A stretch of DNA of 64,000 nucleotides from Candidatus Saganbacteria bacterium (GTDB lineage: Bacteria > Margulisbacteria > WOR-1 > XYC2-FULL-46-14 > WPAF01), in the NCBI GenBank assembly GCA_009772965.1, contig WPAF01000008.1, positions 19,793-83,792 on the forward strand, written 5' to 3'. The number at the start of each line of letters is the position of its first letter. Positions within the stretch are counted from its first letter, which is position 1. The position numbers were made by a program, and so were the translations under genes. The notes under the pieces were generated by a model that worked only from the letters and a program-made list of their open reading frames with translations, was not told where the DNA came from and did not search any database. Positions 17,195-25,957 of the stretch are shown piece by piece.

Positions 17195-17521
17195 TTAATT
17201 CAATCTCGCAGCGTAATTAAAGGCTAAAAAATATTTATCCCATTTTTCATCTGAAGAGCCGTAGATATTGTCATACATGAAATAATCTACCAGAGTTTCC
17301 CTGACACGTAAAAGTTCTCTTAATCTGCAAAACTCTTTTTCATTGGCAATGGTTAAGTCTAAAAGCTCCAAGGCTCGGTCAAAAGCCCTTTCACTATATT
17401 CTTTATTCCCTTTATTCCTCCACGAAATTGTCCGGCCTACTTCACTGCCAACATTAGCCATTTGTTCACAAAAGGATAGTTTTGCCCATCGTCCGTTGGC
17501 TAGTTCTTTATGATAAACCAT
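17195..17521 (-). CDS. Conserved hypothetical protein, partner of DUF5674 gene
   Basis: 108-aa helical protein beginning M-V-Y-H-K-E-L-A-N-G-R-W and ending A-F-N-Y-A-A-R-L-N, with an E-R-A-F-D-R-A-L-E-L-L-D-L-T-I-A core. From memory this resembles a small conserved family often found next to DUF5674 genes; no function is established. The ATG overlaps the end of the upstream DUF5674 gene by 14 nt, so the two are a translation-coupled cassette. The tight pairing of two small soluble proteins would fit a toxin-antitoxin-like module, but nothing in the sequence proves this. Confidence 0.78.
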   Translation of the reverse strand: MVYHKELANGRWAKLSFCEQMANVGSEVGRTISWRNKGNKEYSERAFDRALELLDLTIANEKEFCRLRELLRVRETLVDYFMYDNIYGSSDEKWDKYFLAFNYAARLN

Positions 17522-17858
17522 CTTTTACCAGCTTATCTACAATAGTGATAATTCTTTCTTGGATTTTTTTGTCATTTATGCTCCGGTTACGGTTGCCTAA
17601 ATGCGGTTTTATATTGACCATTGAATCAAATTCGATTCTTTCTTCTTTTTTCATTTCAGGATAAATATTAATTCCCCAAAGATTGTCTTGTTTTGACCCT
17701 TCTTGAAGCAAAAGAACTTCTTCGTCCGCATGTAATTCAGCATCAACTGCCATTACTTCATTTTCAATATCAACAACAGCCTTAACAAACTCTCCCAATC
17801 TGTTTTGGGCCCTTTCTTTTAATTCTTCGATTGAAATTTTATCTTTGATTATTTTCAT
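17508..17858 (-). CDS. DUF5674 family protein
   Basis: 116-aa soluble protein with the block V-V-D-I-E-N-E-V-M-A-V-D-A-E-L-H-A-D-E-E, then G-S-K-Q-D-N-L-W-G-I-N-I-Y-P and E-F-D-S-M-V-N-I-K-P. I recognise this as DUF5674. The conserved acidic and His residues in A-E-L-H-A-D-E-E could bind metal, but no activity is known to me. First gene of a two-gene cassette. Confidence 0.78.
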   Translation of the reverse strand: MKIIKDKISIEELKERAQNRLGEFVKAVVDIENEVMAVDAELHADEEVLLLQEGSKQDNLWGINIYPEMKKEERIEFDSMVNIKPHLGNRNRSINDKKIQERIITIVDKLVKDGLS

Positions 17859-17926
17859 TGCCTTAAATTATTATAACATAGGTGATATATTATGAAACTG
17901 GTTAGCAATTGGTATAAATCAGAAAC

Positions 17927-18865
17927 CTATCTCCAATATTGGCCATACATATGTATAAGCATGTTTTTGATAGTATCTAGAAATACAATCGTTGATGATT
18001 CTCCTGGTCTAGTGGTTGCTTCCATAAAACTATTTGGTATATGAGGAACTGCCAGCCCGTGTCCGATTTCATGAGCTGCAGTTGCAAAAAAAGAAATTTT
18101 TCCAGGAGTGTTTTTGTCGGGATCCATTTCAAAGAGGAATCCCCCAAAATTAAAAAGTATTTCTGATAATAGGTGCTGTTTTCCCTTGTCTTCGTATCCT
18201 CCATAAGTAAAAACAATACTTATTGTTTGGGCAATTGTTGCGGATGAAAATTGCGAAGCATCATAAATGCGAACCAAAATAGAGAATTTATCTTTTTCAT
18301 TTTTTTGTTGTTCAGCATAGCCTGTGCCATTAGGATCAAGAGGGCATTTATGCTTACTCCAATATACTATGGGCAGGAGGTTGGTTGCGCGATAATATAA
18401 TTGTTCGATTTTGTATAAGTTTGCTTCAACAGGAGGGCCAAAAGATGGATCGACTTTAAATAGGAATGTTGCAGCTCCTATGCCATTAGGATATTCTGGA
18501 TAATTTGCAGAAACTTCATTTTCTTGGTCTTTTGGATGTTTTCTTCCAAGCAGGGTTAGATCAGAACAGTTTTCTAATGCTTTTGAAGGTTGAGGAAATA
18601 TACTGGTGGAGCCGCAGCCAGAAGATAAGCCGGCTAGAGTTATCAATGTCAAAAAACTAAAAGCTTTTAAAAAGGAAGAAGATCCTTGAAACTGTGATGC
18701 GATGGTTTGGAAAAGTAAAGATAGATCTGAAACAATTTCCGCTTTTGGAGCACGGATTTGTGTCGTTTGAGAAACACAATAAGAGCCTGACCTTCTTAGT
18801 TTTGGGTCATAGGATAAGGGTCTTTTTTGGTGTGCTAAATTTCTTTGTATATGGTATGGTTGCAT
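17927..18865 (-). CDS. Predicted exported metzincin-like zinc metalloprotease
   Basis: 312 aa. The C-terminal third contains H-E-I-G-H-G-L-A-V-P-H (residues 265-275), a HExxHxxxxxH zinc site of metzincin type with Ala in place of the usual Gly. It is followed by N-S-F-M-E-A, which fits the Met-turn. A hydrophobic segment ending L-S-S-G-C-G (about residues 65-85) looks like a lipoprotein signal, so the protein is probably exported and lipidated. This leaves an unusual 65-residue stretch before the signal, and the ATG at 18865 lacks a ribosome-binding site, so the true start may be internal. A strong AGGAGG (18905-18900) faces another frame. The middle region is unrecognised. Confidence 0.72.
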   Translation of the reverse strand: MQPYHIQRNLAHQKRPLSYDPKLRRSGSYCVSQTTQIRAPKAEIVSDLSLLFQTIASQFQGSSSFLKAFSFLTLITLAGLSSGCGSTSIFPQPSKALENCSDLTLLGRKHPKDQENEVSANYPEYPNGIGAATFLFKVDPSFGPPVEANLYKIEQLYYRATNLLPIVYWSKHKCPLDPNGTGYAEQQKNEKDKFSILVRIYDASQFSSATIAQTISIVFTYGGYEDKGKQHLLSEILFNFGGFLFEMDPDKNTPGKISFFATAAHEIGHGLAVPHIPNSFMEATTRPGESSTIVFLDTIKNMLIHMYGQYWR

Positions 18866-18954
18866 GCTTTGAACATAAGCTTTCTGACCCTGCCCATGTC
18901 CTCCTAAACCAATTATCTGCAGTCTGTAGAAATAATTTCAGGCAAAATAAGTTT

Positions 18955-19896
18955 TTACTTGGAGGATGGATTGATTAAATAGTTTTCCCAGATATAACGA
19001 TTTACATGCCCGTCTGTTGAAGGTAATTTGTTTTGTTTAAGAATCGCCCTGACTATTTCAATTTCCGCCTTATAATAGGCAATTAGTTCATTTATTTCCT
19101 TTTCGCTTAATATTTTACTCATGTAACTAATAAACGGATCTGTATTTTCGGTATATGTTGCAAGACCGTTAATATACATTGCAAGGCCATGGTCTGACCT
19201 ATATTTAAAGTCTAGCGCATAGGCTCTAAGCGAGTTTGTATTTATTGGGGCTATACCTGTTAACATTTCTCTTGCGCTTTTCAATGGGATTGGGATTGCA
19301 GTAATGGGAACTTCCCTTCCCCGCATTGAACGCAGAAAACTATGGACGTCGTCTGCATGGATAAACCCTGCATCAATTTCCGGATCAGGAAAAAGGATTC
19401 CCGCATGATCACGGCCTTCATCATCAACTGCCGTGATAAGTTCTATTGATACCCCGAGGTTTTCACTCAAAATCTGAAAAATCCGCCGCGAACCCCAGCA
19501 ACCTGAAACCGGAATTAACCTGCCCTTTTCAGTTTCCCCTAAAAGCTGCATAATATTTGGGATAGATGTTCCAAAATGAGTAATTCTTTTTTGAATCTTT
19601 TCTTCATCATTGCCGCTCTCGTGAGCAAAATTATGGGTTGCCCAATCAATTAATTTATAAAAAGTCTTATTTTTGTTTATTTCTCCAGGGGTTTTATAGA
19701 TAATGAGGCTGTTTCTATTTAGATATGATAATATTTCTTCCCTCGGCGCGCCCCCATAATCATCCAGGTCAGGAGGAGTGCATCCTTTAGTTGCAATCAT
19801 AGTTGTTCCAACCATAACCGCAGCTGCACCTTTACTAAGAAGCGCTAAAAAACTTCTGCGATTAATATATCCTGATTGGCCAGCAATTGATATCAT
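18955..19896 (-). CDS. Tat-exported transglutaminase-like protein
   Basis: 313 aa. The N-terminus has I-N-R-R-S-F-L-A-L-L (R13-R14), a twin-arginine signal, and a hydrophobic stretch ending A-T-K-G-C-T, so a Tat-exported lipoprotein is likely. The central part has the order Cys-His-Asp of transglutaminase-like cysteine enzymes: S-G-C-W-G-S-R-R (Cys133), R-D-H-A-G-I (His164) and an Asp among D175-D183. This is a motif-level inference and could represent a papain-like fold instead. It sits between the metzincin-like protease and an orphan on the same strand, giving two exported hydrolase-like proteins side by side. Confidence 0.65.
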   Translation of the reverse strand: MISIAGQSGYINRRSFLALLSKGAAAVMVGTTMIATKGCTPPDLDDYGGAPREEILSYLNRNSLIIYKTPGEINKNKTFYKLIDWATHNFAHESGNDEEKIQKRITHFGTSIPNIMQLLGETEKGRLIPVSGCWGSRRIFQILSENLGVSIELITAVDDEGRDHAGILFPDPEIDAGFIHADDVHSFLRSMRGREVPITAIPIPLKSAREMLTGIAPINTNSLRAYALDFKYRSDHGLAMYINGLATYTENTDPFISYMSKILSEKEINELIAYYKAEIEIVRAILKQNKLPSTDGHVNRYIWENYLINPSSK

Positions 19897-20127
19897 AATA
19901 TTTTTTTATTTCAATACCATAATTTTTCAATAATATCCCCTATAAAGGCCTAAAAACTTTCTCAATATAATTTAATATTGTTATCCAATTATTTTCCCAA
20001 TTTTCATTATAGCAGCCACCCCTGCCCTTTCAGAATATAATGTCCCAATTTTTCCAGGACCCTATTAGGATTTATTCCTTGAACTAGCCGGCTCATTTGG
20101 AGCTCCATCAAGCATCTCTCGTTAATT

Positions 20128-21027
20128 CTAAAAAAGCATTTGCATAATCTGTTCTATCGGTAATTTATATAAAACTTGAGCAGTTATTGGCCAGGAATCA
20201 AAAGCTAAGCTTTGGGTAGCCCGTTCAGCAAGACCATCAGAAAATCCCATTACGTTCCTTGATAGATTATTCTCCGATAAAAATAGAAGAGAAGAAAGGG
20301 GATCTTGATTAAAAAATCTCATTTTTTCAATAATGCAGGATAATTGATTAATTGGCAGGGATAAGAAAAAATCACTTTCTCCTTCTACGGCTAACGTCCC
20401 ATTAAACCTAAACATCCGATTAACACAAGCGATTACCAGGGCTCCCTTCATGCGGCCTATCCCTAAATCTGCAGTTAATAATGCTGTATTGCATCCATCC
20501 AAAAATCTTGTTTGCAAAGTCATCATTTGAAAATTAAATTCTTCCAAAGACCAAGAAGGATTTTCTCTCATTACCAAAGTTCTGGGTTCTTCTAAGGATG
20601 AAGAAACCCGGGGCAAAAAATCGCCGGCTCTTTCTTTAAAAGGATATATGCCAAAAAGAACATCAAAAGGAGTTAACCCAACGAGATAAGTGTTTCCTTC
20701 TTCCCTAACCACAACCAACTTATGCATAATCTCTTCTTGGTTTCCCGCACTTGAAATATAGGGAAAATTTACTTCTATTTTTTGTGCAATTAAACCACGC
20801 CATCGCGCCTCATGTAACAAAATTTCGCTGGCAGTATCACAACTATAAAAAGAAGGCAGAGTTGAGGATGGGTAGGTAATTGGCGGGGATATTATGCTCA
20901 ATCGGGGAGCCCCTCCTATTTCTTCTACTTGCAACCGGCCTTGGCGAATTGCGCCAGCATATCCATAGTTTGCAAATGGAAAGAAAGGTTGGAGCTTTCT
21001 AACAATTCTAGCTATTTCTAAACACAT
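20128..21027 (-). CDS. Orphan protein next to the DUF4135-like gene
   Basis: 299-aa protein I do not recognise. It begins M-C-L-E-I-A-R-I-V-R-K-L-Q-P-F-F-P and is globular, without a signal peptide or membrane segment; beta-rich and helical stretches alternate. AAGGAGTG lies 6-7 bases before the ATG, supporting the start. It follows the DUF4135-like gene by 57 bases on the same strand, so the two may be cotranscribed. No catalytic motif stands out. Confidence 0.7.
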   Translation of the reverse strand: MCLEIARIVRKLQPFFPFANYGYAGAIRQGRLQVEEIGGAPRLSIISPPITYPSSTLPSFYSCDTASEILLHEARWRGLIAQKIEVNFPYISSAGNQEEIMHKLVVVREEGNTYLVGLTPFDVLFGIYPFKERAGDFLPRVSSSLEEPRTLVMRENPSWSLEEFNFQMMTLQTRFLDGCNTALLTADLGIGRMKGALVIACVNRMFRFNGTLAVEGESDFFLSLPINQLSCIIEKMRFFNQDPLSSLLFLSENNLSRNVMGFSDGLAERATQSLAFDSWPITAQVLYKLPIEQIMQMLF

Positions 21028-21084
21028 ATAAACACTCCTTTAATATTTTATCGACGATCTGGTTTTTGAATGCGATTTGTGCTT

Positions 21085-22554
21085 CTATATATATGTATGA
21101 GTTATTTTTATCCCCTCATCATAATTCCCGCCCCAAAATTCAAAACCAAGAGAAGATGCATCTTGTACCATTTCCAGTCTTTCCCCAAAATGCCGGCTGA
21201 TTTCTTCAGGATAACGAAGAAAACTATAATTAGGAGCAATGCCCCCATTATTATAAAAATAAGAAGTAGTATTCCTAAAGAGTGCTCGAGAATATAATTC
21301 ATCACTTCCCCAAGCACTCAATATTCCTGCAATTTGAGAAGAAAGCAAATCCGGTTCTTTTATTAAATAATTGAACATATCCCGCAGGCCCATGGCAAAG
21401 GCAGCATTCAATTTCTCTGGCAAACAATGAAACATGGAATAAACAGGAAGGTTTGTCGTTGCCATAGATATGCTATCCCAAATCTCCTGAAGAATAAATT
21501 CTGCGCTAGCTCGGGGATCTTTTTTGATTAAAGCAAAAATCTCTTTATTCTCTCTGCTGCAAAACGTCTCAAAGTCAATTGGGATTGCTTCTCCAGCAGG
21601 AGAGAAAAAAATATTTTCGCCATGCATGTCAGACAAGCCCAGCACTCCCAATAAACACAAATTACCCAGCGTATAATACGAAACATCCGTTCTTTCCTCG
21701 ATTACCCTATAAAAAAATTCTTTATCCAGATCAAACCAGGGATGCCGCAGTCGATCTCCGTCAATTTTTTCTATCCAAACATAATAGGGATCAATTGCAG
21801 ACAGATGAGCAGGCGGAGGGAATATATTAAAAAGGCCTAAGACTTTCCTTGCAAAAATTTCCATTGATACGGATGGGCCAAATTTAAGAAAAAGTTCATA
21901 CTCGCGCTTAGATTCTAAGCCTTGCAACAAGACTCTTCTTGTATAGTTAACAAATAATGGGGATTTAGCATAATCAGAAAATCCGCCTCCTTCATTATTA
22001 ATCATATTGCATACTTCTTGATCAATTGCATGAAAAACAAAAGGCATGTAATTTCTAGTTTGAACTAAATTTTGGGAATGCTTTTCAGCTCCGGCCTGCC
22101 AATTGTTTTCATTAAAAACAAGGTCTGTTGTTTCTACCCTGCCAGCAGCTGGGAAAATCCTATTAACTTGCCTATATAAAAAACCTTTTCTTGAGCTCCA
22201 CGGATTTGGATAGTCCATAAGCTGTACTAAACCAGACAAATCGCCGGGATATCTTATATTTTTTTCCTGCCACAAACCATTTCCGTCGCTATCTTTTGCT
22301 AAATAAAAAAACCTCGCTTCGGTCGCGTAAGGAGAACAAGTAAATCCATCAATAATAATATATACATGGCGATCTCCGCACATATTATCATGGGAAACAA
22401 TTTGCAAGGGCTCGCTTACGCCCAAAATTTTATTGAACTCTCCAGAATGAAGCGATTGAGTTATTAATTTTTCTGGAGCAAGGTGCCGGCGGGACAAAAG
22501 CTGTCTTTGCTTCGCACTGCGCAATGCAGAACAAGATGAGGTAAGGCTTGACAT
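21085..22554 (-). CDS. Stand-alone LanM-dehydratase-like (DUF4135-like) protein
   Basis: 489 aa. Residues 305-331 read L-S-D-M-H-G-E-N-I-F-F, then P-I-D-F-E-T-F. This matches the D-x-H-x-E-N ... D-x-E-T signature of the kinase-like dehydratase domain of class II lanthipeptide synthetases (D309, H311, N314, D327, E329). An upstream block Y-Y-V-W-I-E-K-I-D-G-D-R-L fits the preceding hinge region. The LanC-like cyclase domain is missing and no short precursor gene or exporter is recognisable nearby. It may be a stand-alone kinase/dehydratase acting on an unknown peptide or protein, or a repurposed lipid-kinase-like enzyme. The similarity is from motifs only. Confidence 0.68.
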   Translation of the reverse strand: MSSLTSSCSALRSAKQRQLLSRRHLAPEKLITQSLHSGEFNKILGVSEPLQIVSHDNMCGDRHVYIIIDGFTCSPYATEARFFYLAKDSDGNGLWQEKNIRYPGDLSGLVQLMDYPNPWSSRKGFLYRQVNRIFPAAGRVETTDLVFNENNWQAGAEKHSQNLVQTRNYMPFVFHAIDQEVCNMINNEGGGFSDYAKSPLFVNYTRRVLLQGLESKREYELFLKFGPSVSMEIFARKVLGLFNIFPPPAHLSAIDPYYVWIEKIDGDRLRHPWFDLDKEFFYRVIEERTDVSYYTLGNLCLLGVLGLSDMHGENIFFSPAGEAIPIDFETFCSRENKEIFALIKKDPRASAEFILQEIWDSISMATTNLPVYSMFHCLPEKLNAAFAMGLRDMFNYLIKEPDLLSSQIAGILSAWGSDELYSRALFRNTTSYFYNNGGIAPNYSFLRYPEEISRHFGERLEMVQDASSLGFEFWGGNYDEGIKITHTYI

Positions 22555-22649
22555 ATTTACATGTCGTTAGAATTAAATTGAAATTTCAGCTATACGGAAA
22601 AAAGATTAGAAAGTTCTATGGACATGGTGGGGGTAAAACAATAAATAAT

Positions 22650-22678
22650 ATAGAGGTGATTTAAAAAATCACCTCTAT
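22650..22678 (-). terminator. Terminator after the small outer-membrane protein gene
   Basis: Perfect 13-bp inverted repeat ATAGAGGTGATTT / AAATCACCTCTAT with a 3-nt loop, 11 bases after the stop of the minus-strand gene, followed on that strand by an AT-rich tract with several T runs. It could work in both directions. Confidence 0.75.
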
Positions 22679-22688
22679 TGTATGATAG

Positions 22689-23261
22689 TTATAAATAATA
22701 AGTTGCGCCTAAGCCAAAAACTAATCCAGAGTAACCGGCAAACCATCCCGGGAACGACACCGCCATAAAACCAGCTTCTAAGTTTAGGCCGAATTGCGGC
22801 GCCACAAAATACTCTATGCCTGTAATAGCTCCAAAACCTATTGAAGTTGCGCTTTGTCCGCCGGAAGAAATCATCCAAAGCCCCAATGAGCCGCCGGTAT
22901 AGAAGTCAAAATTTTCCGCAGAAACAAGGGAATACAAAGCCCTGCCGGTAAATGCTGTTGATGATCCCCCGCCAATGCTCCAAAAACTCAATATGCCCTG
23001 GGCGGAAAGCTGCGGCATTTCTTTTAAAGGTTTATATCTCGCGCTAATACCCAACCCCATTAACCCAAATTGGCCTCCAACCCCAAAATTTCTATCAAAC
23101 GCTTTTTCTCCCTTAGCTTTAACCTCTTTATCTTCCAAAACTTCACTTTTTATAATTTTCTTAACAGAAGGTTTTACAACTTTTTTTACGGTTTGAGCAA
23201 AAGCAAGACTTGGAATAAATCCAACAGAAGCAATAATCAATAATGCAATTATTTTTTTCAT
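22689..23261 (-). CDS. Small outer-membrane beta-barrel protein
   Basis: 190 aa. A clean signal peptide (M-K-K-I-I-A-L-L ... S-L-A-F-A-Q) is followed by a Lys/Val-rich linker of about 35 residues (K-K-V-V-K-P-S-V-K-K-I-I-K) and then alternating Gly/aromatic strands characteristic of an 8-stranded OmpA/OmpW-like barrel. It ends G-L-G-A-T-Y-Y-L, close to the C-terminal aromatic signal of outer-membrane proteins. The charged linker before the barrel is unusual and might touch peptidoglycan. It has an AGGAGG ribosome-binding site, its own -10 and its own terminator. Confidence 0.82.
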   Translation of the reverse strand: MKKIIALLIIASVGFIPSLAFAQTVKKVVKPSVKKIIKSEVLEDKEVKAKGEKAFDRNFGVGGQFGLMGLGISARYKPLKEMPQLSAQGILSFWSIGGGSSTAFTGRALYSLVSAENFDFYTGGSLGLWMISSGGQSATSIGFGAITGIEYFVAPQFGLNLEAGFMAVSFPGWFAGYSGLVFGLGATYYL

Positions 23262-23306
23262 TTTCCACCTCCTGTGTTTAATCTATTTTGGATTAGAACA
23301 ACAAAT

Positions 23307-23315
23307 ATTATAGCA
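23307..23315 (-). promoter_or_regulatory. Extended -10 of the outer-membrane protein gene
   Basis: Minus-strand TGC-TATAAT (hexamer 23312-23307), about 45 bases upstream of the ATG, leaving a normal leader with AGGAGG. It is nearly back to back with the plus-strand -10 of the rarA remnant (23329-23334). Confidence 0.55.
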
Positions 23316-23328
23316 TAATAATTCTTGT

Positions 23329-23418
23329 TATAATATAAAAATGGATTTGCAAAAACCTTGATGATTACAGAAAAAATGACGCCCATCTTCCCTATCGAAT
23401 GGCGCCAAGAACAGTTTT
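23329..23418 (+). pseudogene. rarA 5' remnant with its promoter, copy A
   Basis: TGT-TATAAT, six bases, then ATG-GAT-TTG; after a short deletion the frame reads K-N-L-D-D-Y-R-K-N-D-A-H-L-P-Y-R-M-A-P-R-T. This resembles the first 25 or so residues of the replication-associated AAA+ ATPase RarA/MgsA (M-D-L-F-D ... M-R-P-R-T). The rest of the gene is absent; the neighbouring gene's 3' end begins at 23419. The promoter and first codons are nearly identical to copy B near 33.0 kb. Identification rests on a short segment. Confidence 0.55.
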
Positions 23419-25941
23419 TTACAGAGATGGTTTCTGATCAGATTTTAAATTCTGGATTCTTTTGAACACAAACTTCGCAACTCCAGCCCGATTAAGCGCT
23501 TGTATTTCTTCTTCGATTTTCATCCTATAGAGTATCATATTCGCCTCTGACCTTGAAATTAGGCTTATCGGCCTGAACGTACCATCGGGATAACCTAATA
23601 TCCAGCCGCTGTGTTTTGCTTCTCTTAGATAATCAGTCGCCCAGTGGTTTGCGGACACATCTATAAATAGTTCTTCTTCATTGGCTTCTGGTGCTTCTTG
23701 CGGCGAGGGTTTCGAAGTTTTCACCATCATAGTCACAAATTCTACCCGGTTGATCATATTTTTGGGCTTAAACGTACCATCTGGATAACCAAGCAAAATA
23801 TTTAAATCTCCTAAATATGATATCTGCCTAAACCCAATTGTAGAAGAATTTACATCTTTAAATGTCTTTATGCTAAGCGGCGGAATTTCTATGATATCTC
23901 CCATTCTGATCCTGTCAGGGTCTGATATATTATTATAATATGCGATATCATACGCAGCTTTTCTTGTTCCGAAAAACACTCTAGCAATCTTTTCAAGCGT
24001 ATCGCCTTTTTTCACTTCGTATTCTAATTTCTCTGGGGGAACTTCTGCCGTTTCAATTTTTGAAACTTCAACCTCCATTGGCTTTTCTATTTTCTCCTTA
24101 GCTTTTTTTACTTTTATTGCGGCTTCTTCTTTTTCTTTCAATTCCAATGCAAGCTTTTCTTCTTCTATTTTCGCTAATTCCAATTTTACCAGCCGTTCCT
24201 TCTCAAGCTGTATTTTTTTCTCTTTTTCTATTTGCTCTTGCTCTATCCTGGTTTTTTCTTCGATCTTGATCCTGGTTTCTTCCTCTGCTTTTGCGGCTAT
24301 CGCCTTTCTTATTTCTTCTGCTTTTCGCTCTTCTGCAATCCTCATTGCTTCCTCTTTAGCTTTCATCTTTTCAAGGAGAGCTATTCTTTCTTTTTCCATC
24401 TTTTCCATCTTCTCTTTTTCAAGCTTTAGGGCAATTTTTTCCTTTTCCAGCTTATTCAATAACATCTGTGACTGCAATTCCTTTTCTTTCCGGGCTTGTT
24501 CTTCTTTCGCTAATTCCTCGACCCGGGCTTTTACCATTTCTTTTCCTTTTAGCTTCAATTGCTCCTCTTCTTTTTTTCTTTGCAAGATTTTTTCCTCTTC
24601 AATCCTTTTCATCGCCAATTGAATCTGTTTTTCTTTCTCGATTTGTGCTTGTTTTTCCTTCTCAATCTTTTCTGCTTTGATGATTGCTTCAGCCCTTGCT
24701 TTGGCCGCAGCTTCTTTTTTTGCGGCAGATGCCTTCTCTTGCTCCTCGGCTTTTATCTCTTCGGCCCTTCTCCTTGCTTCAGCCTGCGCTTTTTCTTTTT
24801 CAATCAAATTCAACCTTTCTTCTTCCATTCTCTCTTTTTTTTCTTTTTCAAGGCGTTCTTCTTTCATCTTCAAATCCATTTTTTCCTTTTCGATCTTGTC
24901 CAGCAATAATTGGGCTTTCCTTTCTCTTTCTTTATGGTCAACTTTTATTTTAGCTACAGCCAATTTGCGTATTTCTTCTTCAGTCTTTATTGCTGGCGGC
25001 AGTTTTTTTACCTCTGGCAATTTTATCGACATAGACACAAAATGAGTTGAATTGTTTGTAACCTGCGCATCACAATAATAGGCATAATCAAATCTTATGT
25101 CCCCCATTCCAATTCCTACCCCAGCACTCCAATTCATATACCTGTCGGATTCTGATAAATATTCCTGCTCCACTCCGAACCGCAGAGCAAGCGCTTTTAC
25201 TAAATTCCACTCTACGGCGCCTTTGAATAGTGTCGGCTTGTTTTTTTCTGCTTCAGTGTCAATTAATAAACAAAAGTTATCCTTTATGTCCTGTTTTATC
25301 CCTGCTTTAACAACATATTTTTGCTCATCCGTTATCCCGCTGCCCCATTTTATTCCGGTAGCTGCAGCATTATGTATGCTTACCCCTATATTCTGCCCTT
25401 TCTCTCTATTCCATAACAGCCCTATATCATAACTAGTGCCAGTTCCTCTGCCTCCGCTTATCTGATCGCTGCCTTTACTATAAAAATTTATATTAGCTCC
25501 AACAGATAAGTGTTTATTTATCTTTCTCCCAAAACCAAAGATCAATAACTGGCTGTCATAACTAAAGCTCGCCAATTCTTTCGGTCTGCCTGTAGTTTCG
25601 TCTGATGTTGTATTTACCAGCCCCCCTGTTTCTTCCTTTAGATAGCCAATCCCTATCACTCCTATATTTGTTGGGAACAAGACGCACAACGCCCCAAAAC
25701 TTGCTTCATTGAGCATGTTTGAGTACATCGTTAATACTTCCTTTGAGGAACTTAATCCAATGGCTCCTGGATTTATTAGCAAACTGCTGGCATCCCCTTC
25801 CATTGCTGTGTACGCCCTTCCTAATCCTACATACCTTGCTCCCATACCTATGTCTCCTACATCTGCCGCCTGTAAAATCCCCGCTTGGAGATTCAGAAAT
25901 ATTATTATAAATATAATTGCTATTAAATTTGCTTTTTTCAT
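23419..25941 (-). CDS. Envelope tether: PorV-like barrel, coiled coil, LysM and SLH domains
   Basis: 840 aa in one frame. A signal peptide is followed by a PorV/PorQ-type outer-membrane barrel (about 28-310; G-A-R-Y-V-G-L-G-R-A-Y-T-A and I-N-P-G-A-I-G-L typical). Then comes a Lys/Glu/Arg-rich coiled coil of about 300 residues (about 320-630) that could span tens of nanometres. A LysM domain (641-688, Y-E-V-K-K-G-D-T-L ... I-R-M-G-D-I-I-E-I-P) and two SLH-like repeats (about 695-745 and 758-812, each with L-G-Y-P-D-G-T-F) complete it. The layout suggests a barrel in the outer membrane fixed to peptidoglycan or its secondary polymers. OmpM-type tethers of Thermotogae/Negativicutes have the reverse order (SLH first, barrel last). 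It follows the fibronectin-repeat gene by 16 bases. Confidence 0.9.
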   Translation of the reverse strand: MKKANLIAIIFIIIFLNLQAGILQAADVGDIGMGARYVGLGRAYTAMEGDASSLLINPGAIGLSSSKEVLTMYSNMLNEASFGALCVLFPTNIGVIGIGYLKEETGGLVNTTSDETTGRPKELASFSYDSQLLIFGFGRKINKHLSVGANINFYSKGSDQISGGRGTGTSYDIGLLWNREKGQNIGVSIHNAAATGIKWGSGITDEQKYVVKAGIKQDIKDNFCLLIDTEAEKNKPTLFKGAVEWNLVKALALRFGVEQEYLSESDRYMNWSAGVGIGMGDIRFDYAYYCDAQVTNNSTHFVSMSIKLPEVKKLPPAIKTEEEIRKLAVAKIKVDHKERERKAQLLLDKIEKEKMDLKMKEERLEKEKKERMEEERLNLIEKEKAQAEARRRAEEIKAEEQEKASAAKKEAAAKARAEAIIKAEKIEKEKQAQIEKEKQIQLAMKRIEEEKILQRKKEEEQLKLKGKEMVKARVEELAKEEQARKEKELQSQMLLNKLEKEKIALKLEKEKMEKMEKERIALLEKMKAKEEAMRIAEERKAEEIRKAIAAKAEEETRIKIEEKTRIEQEQIEKEKKIQLEKERLVKLELAKIEEEKLALELKEKEEAAIKVKKAKEKIEKPMEVEVSKIETAEVPPEKLEYEVKKGDTLEKIARVFFGTRKAAYDIAYYNNISDPDRIRMGDIIEIPPLSIKTFKDVNSSTIGFRQISYLGDLNILLGYPDGTFKPKNMINRVEFVTMMVKTSKPSPQEAPEANEEELFIDVSANHWATDYLREAKHSGWILGYPDGTFRPISLISRSEANMILYRMKIEEEIQALNRAGVAKFVFKRIQNLKSDQKPSL

Positions 25942-25957
25942 TTTTTAACGGCTGTTC

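Noticed and set aside
18895..18905. AGGAGG-ACATG as the start of the metzincin-like gene
   Set aside because: The ATG is only two bases from the Shine-Dalgarno-like sequence and lies in another frame that stops after about 20 codons.
24232..25045. Several long plus-strand frames rich in Phe/Ser/Leu
   Set aside because: They are the antisense of the Lys/Glu-rich coiled coil of the envelope tether; low-complexity composition explains their openness.
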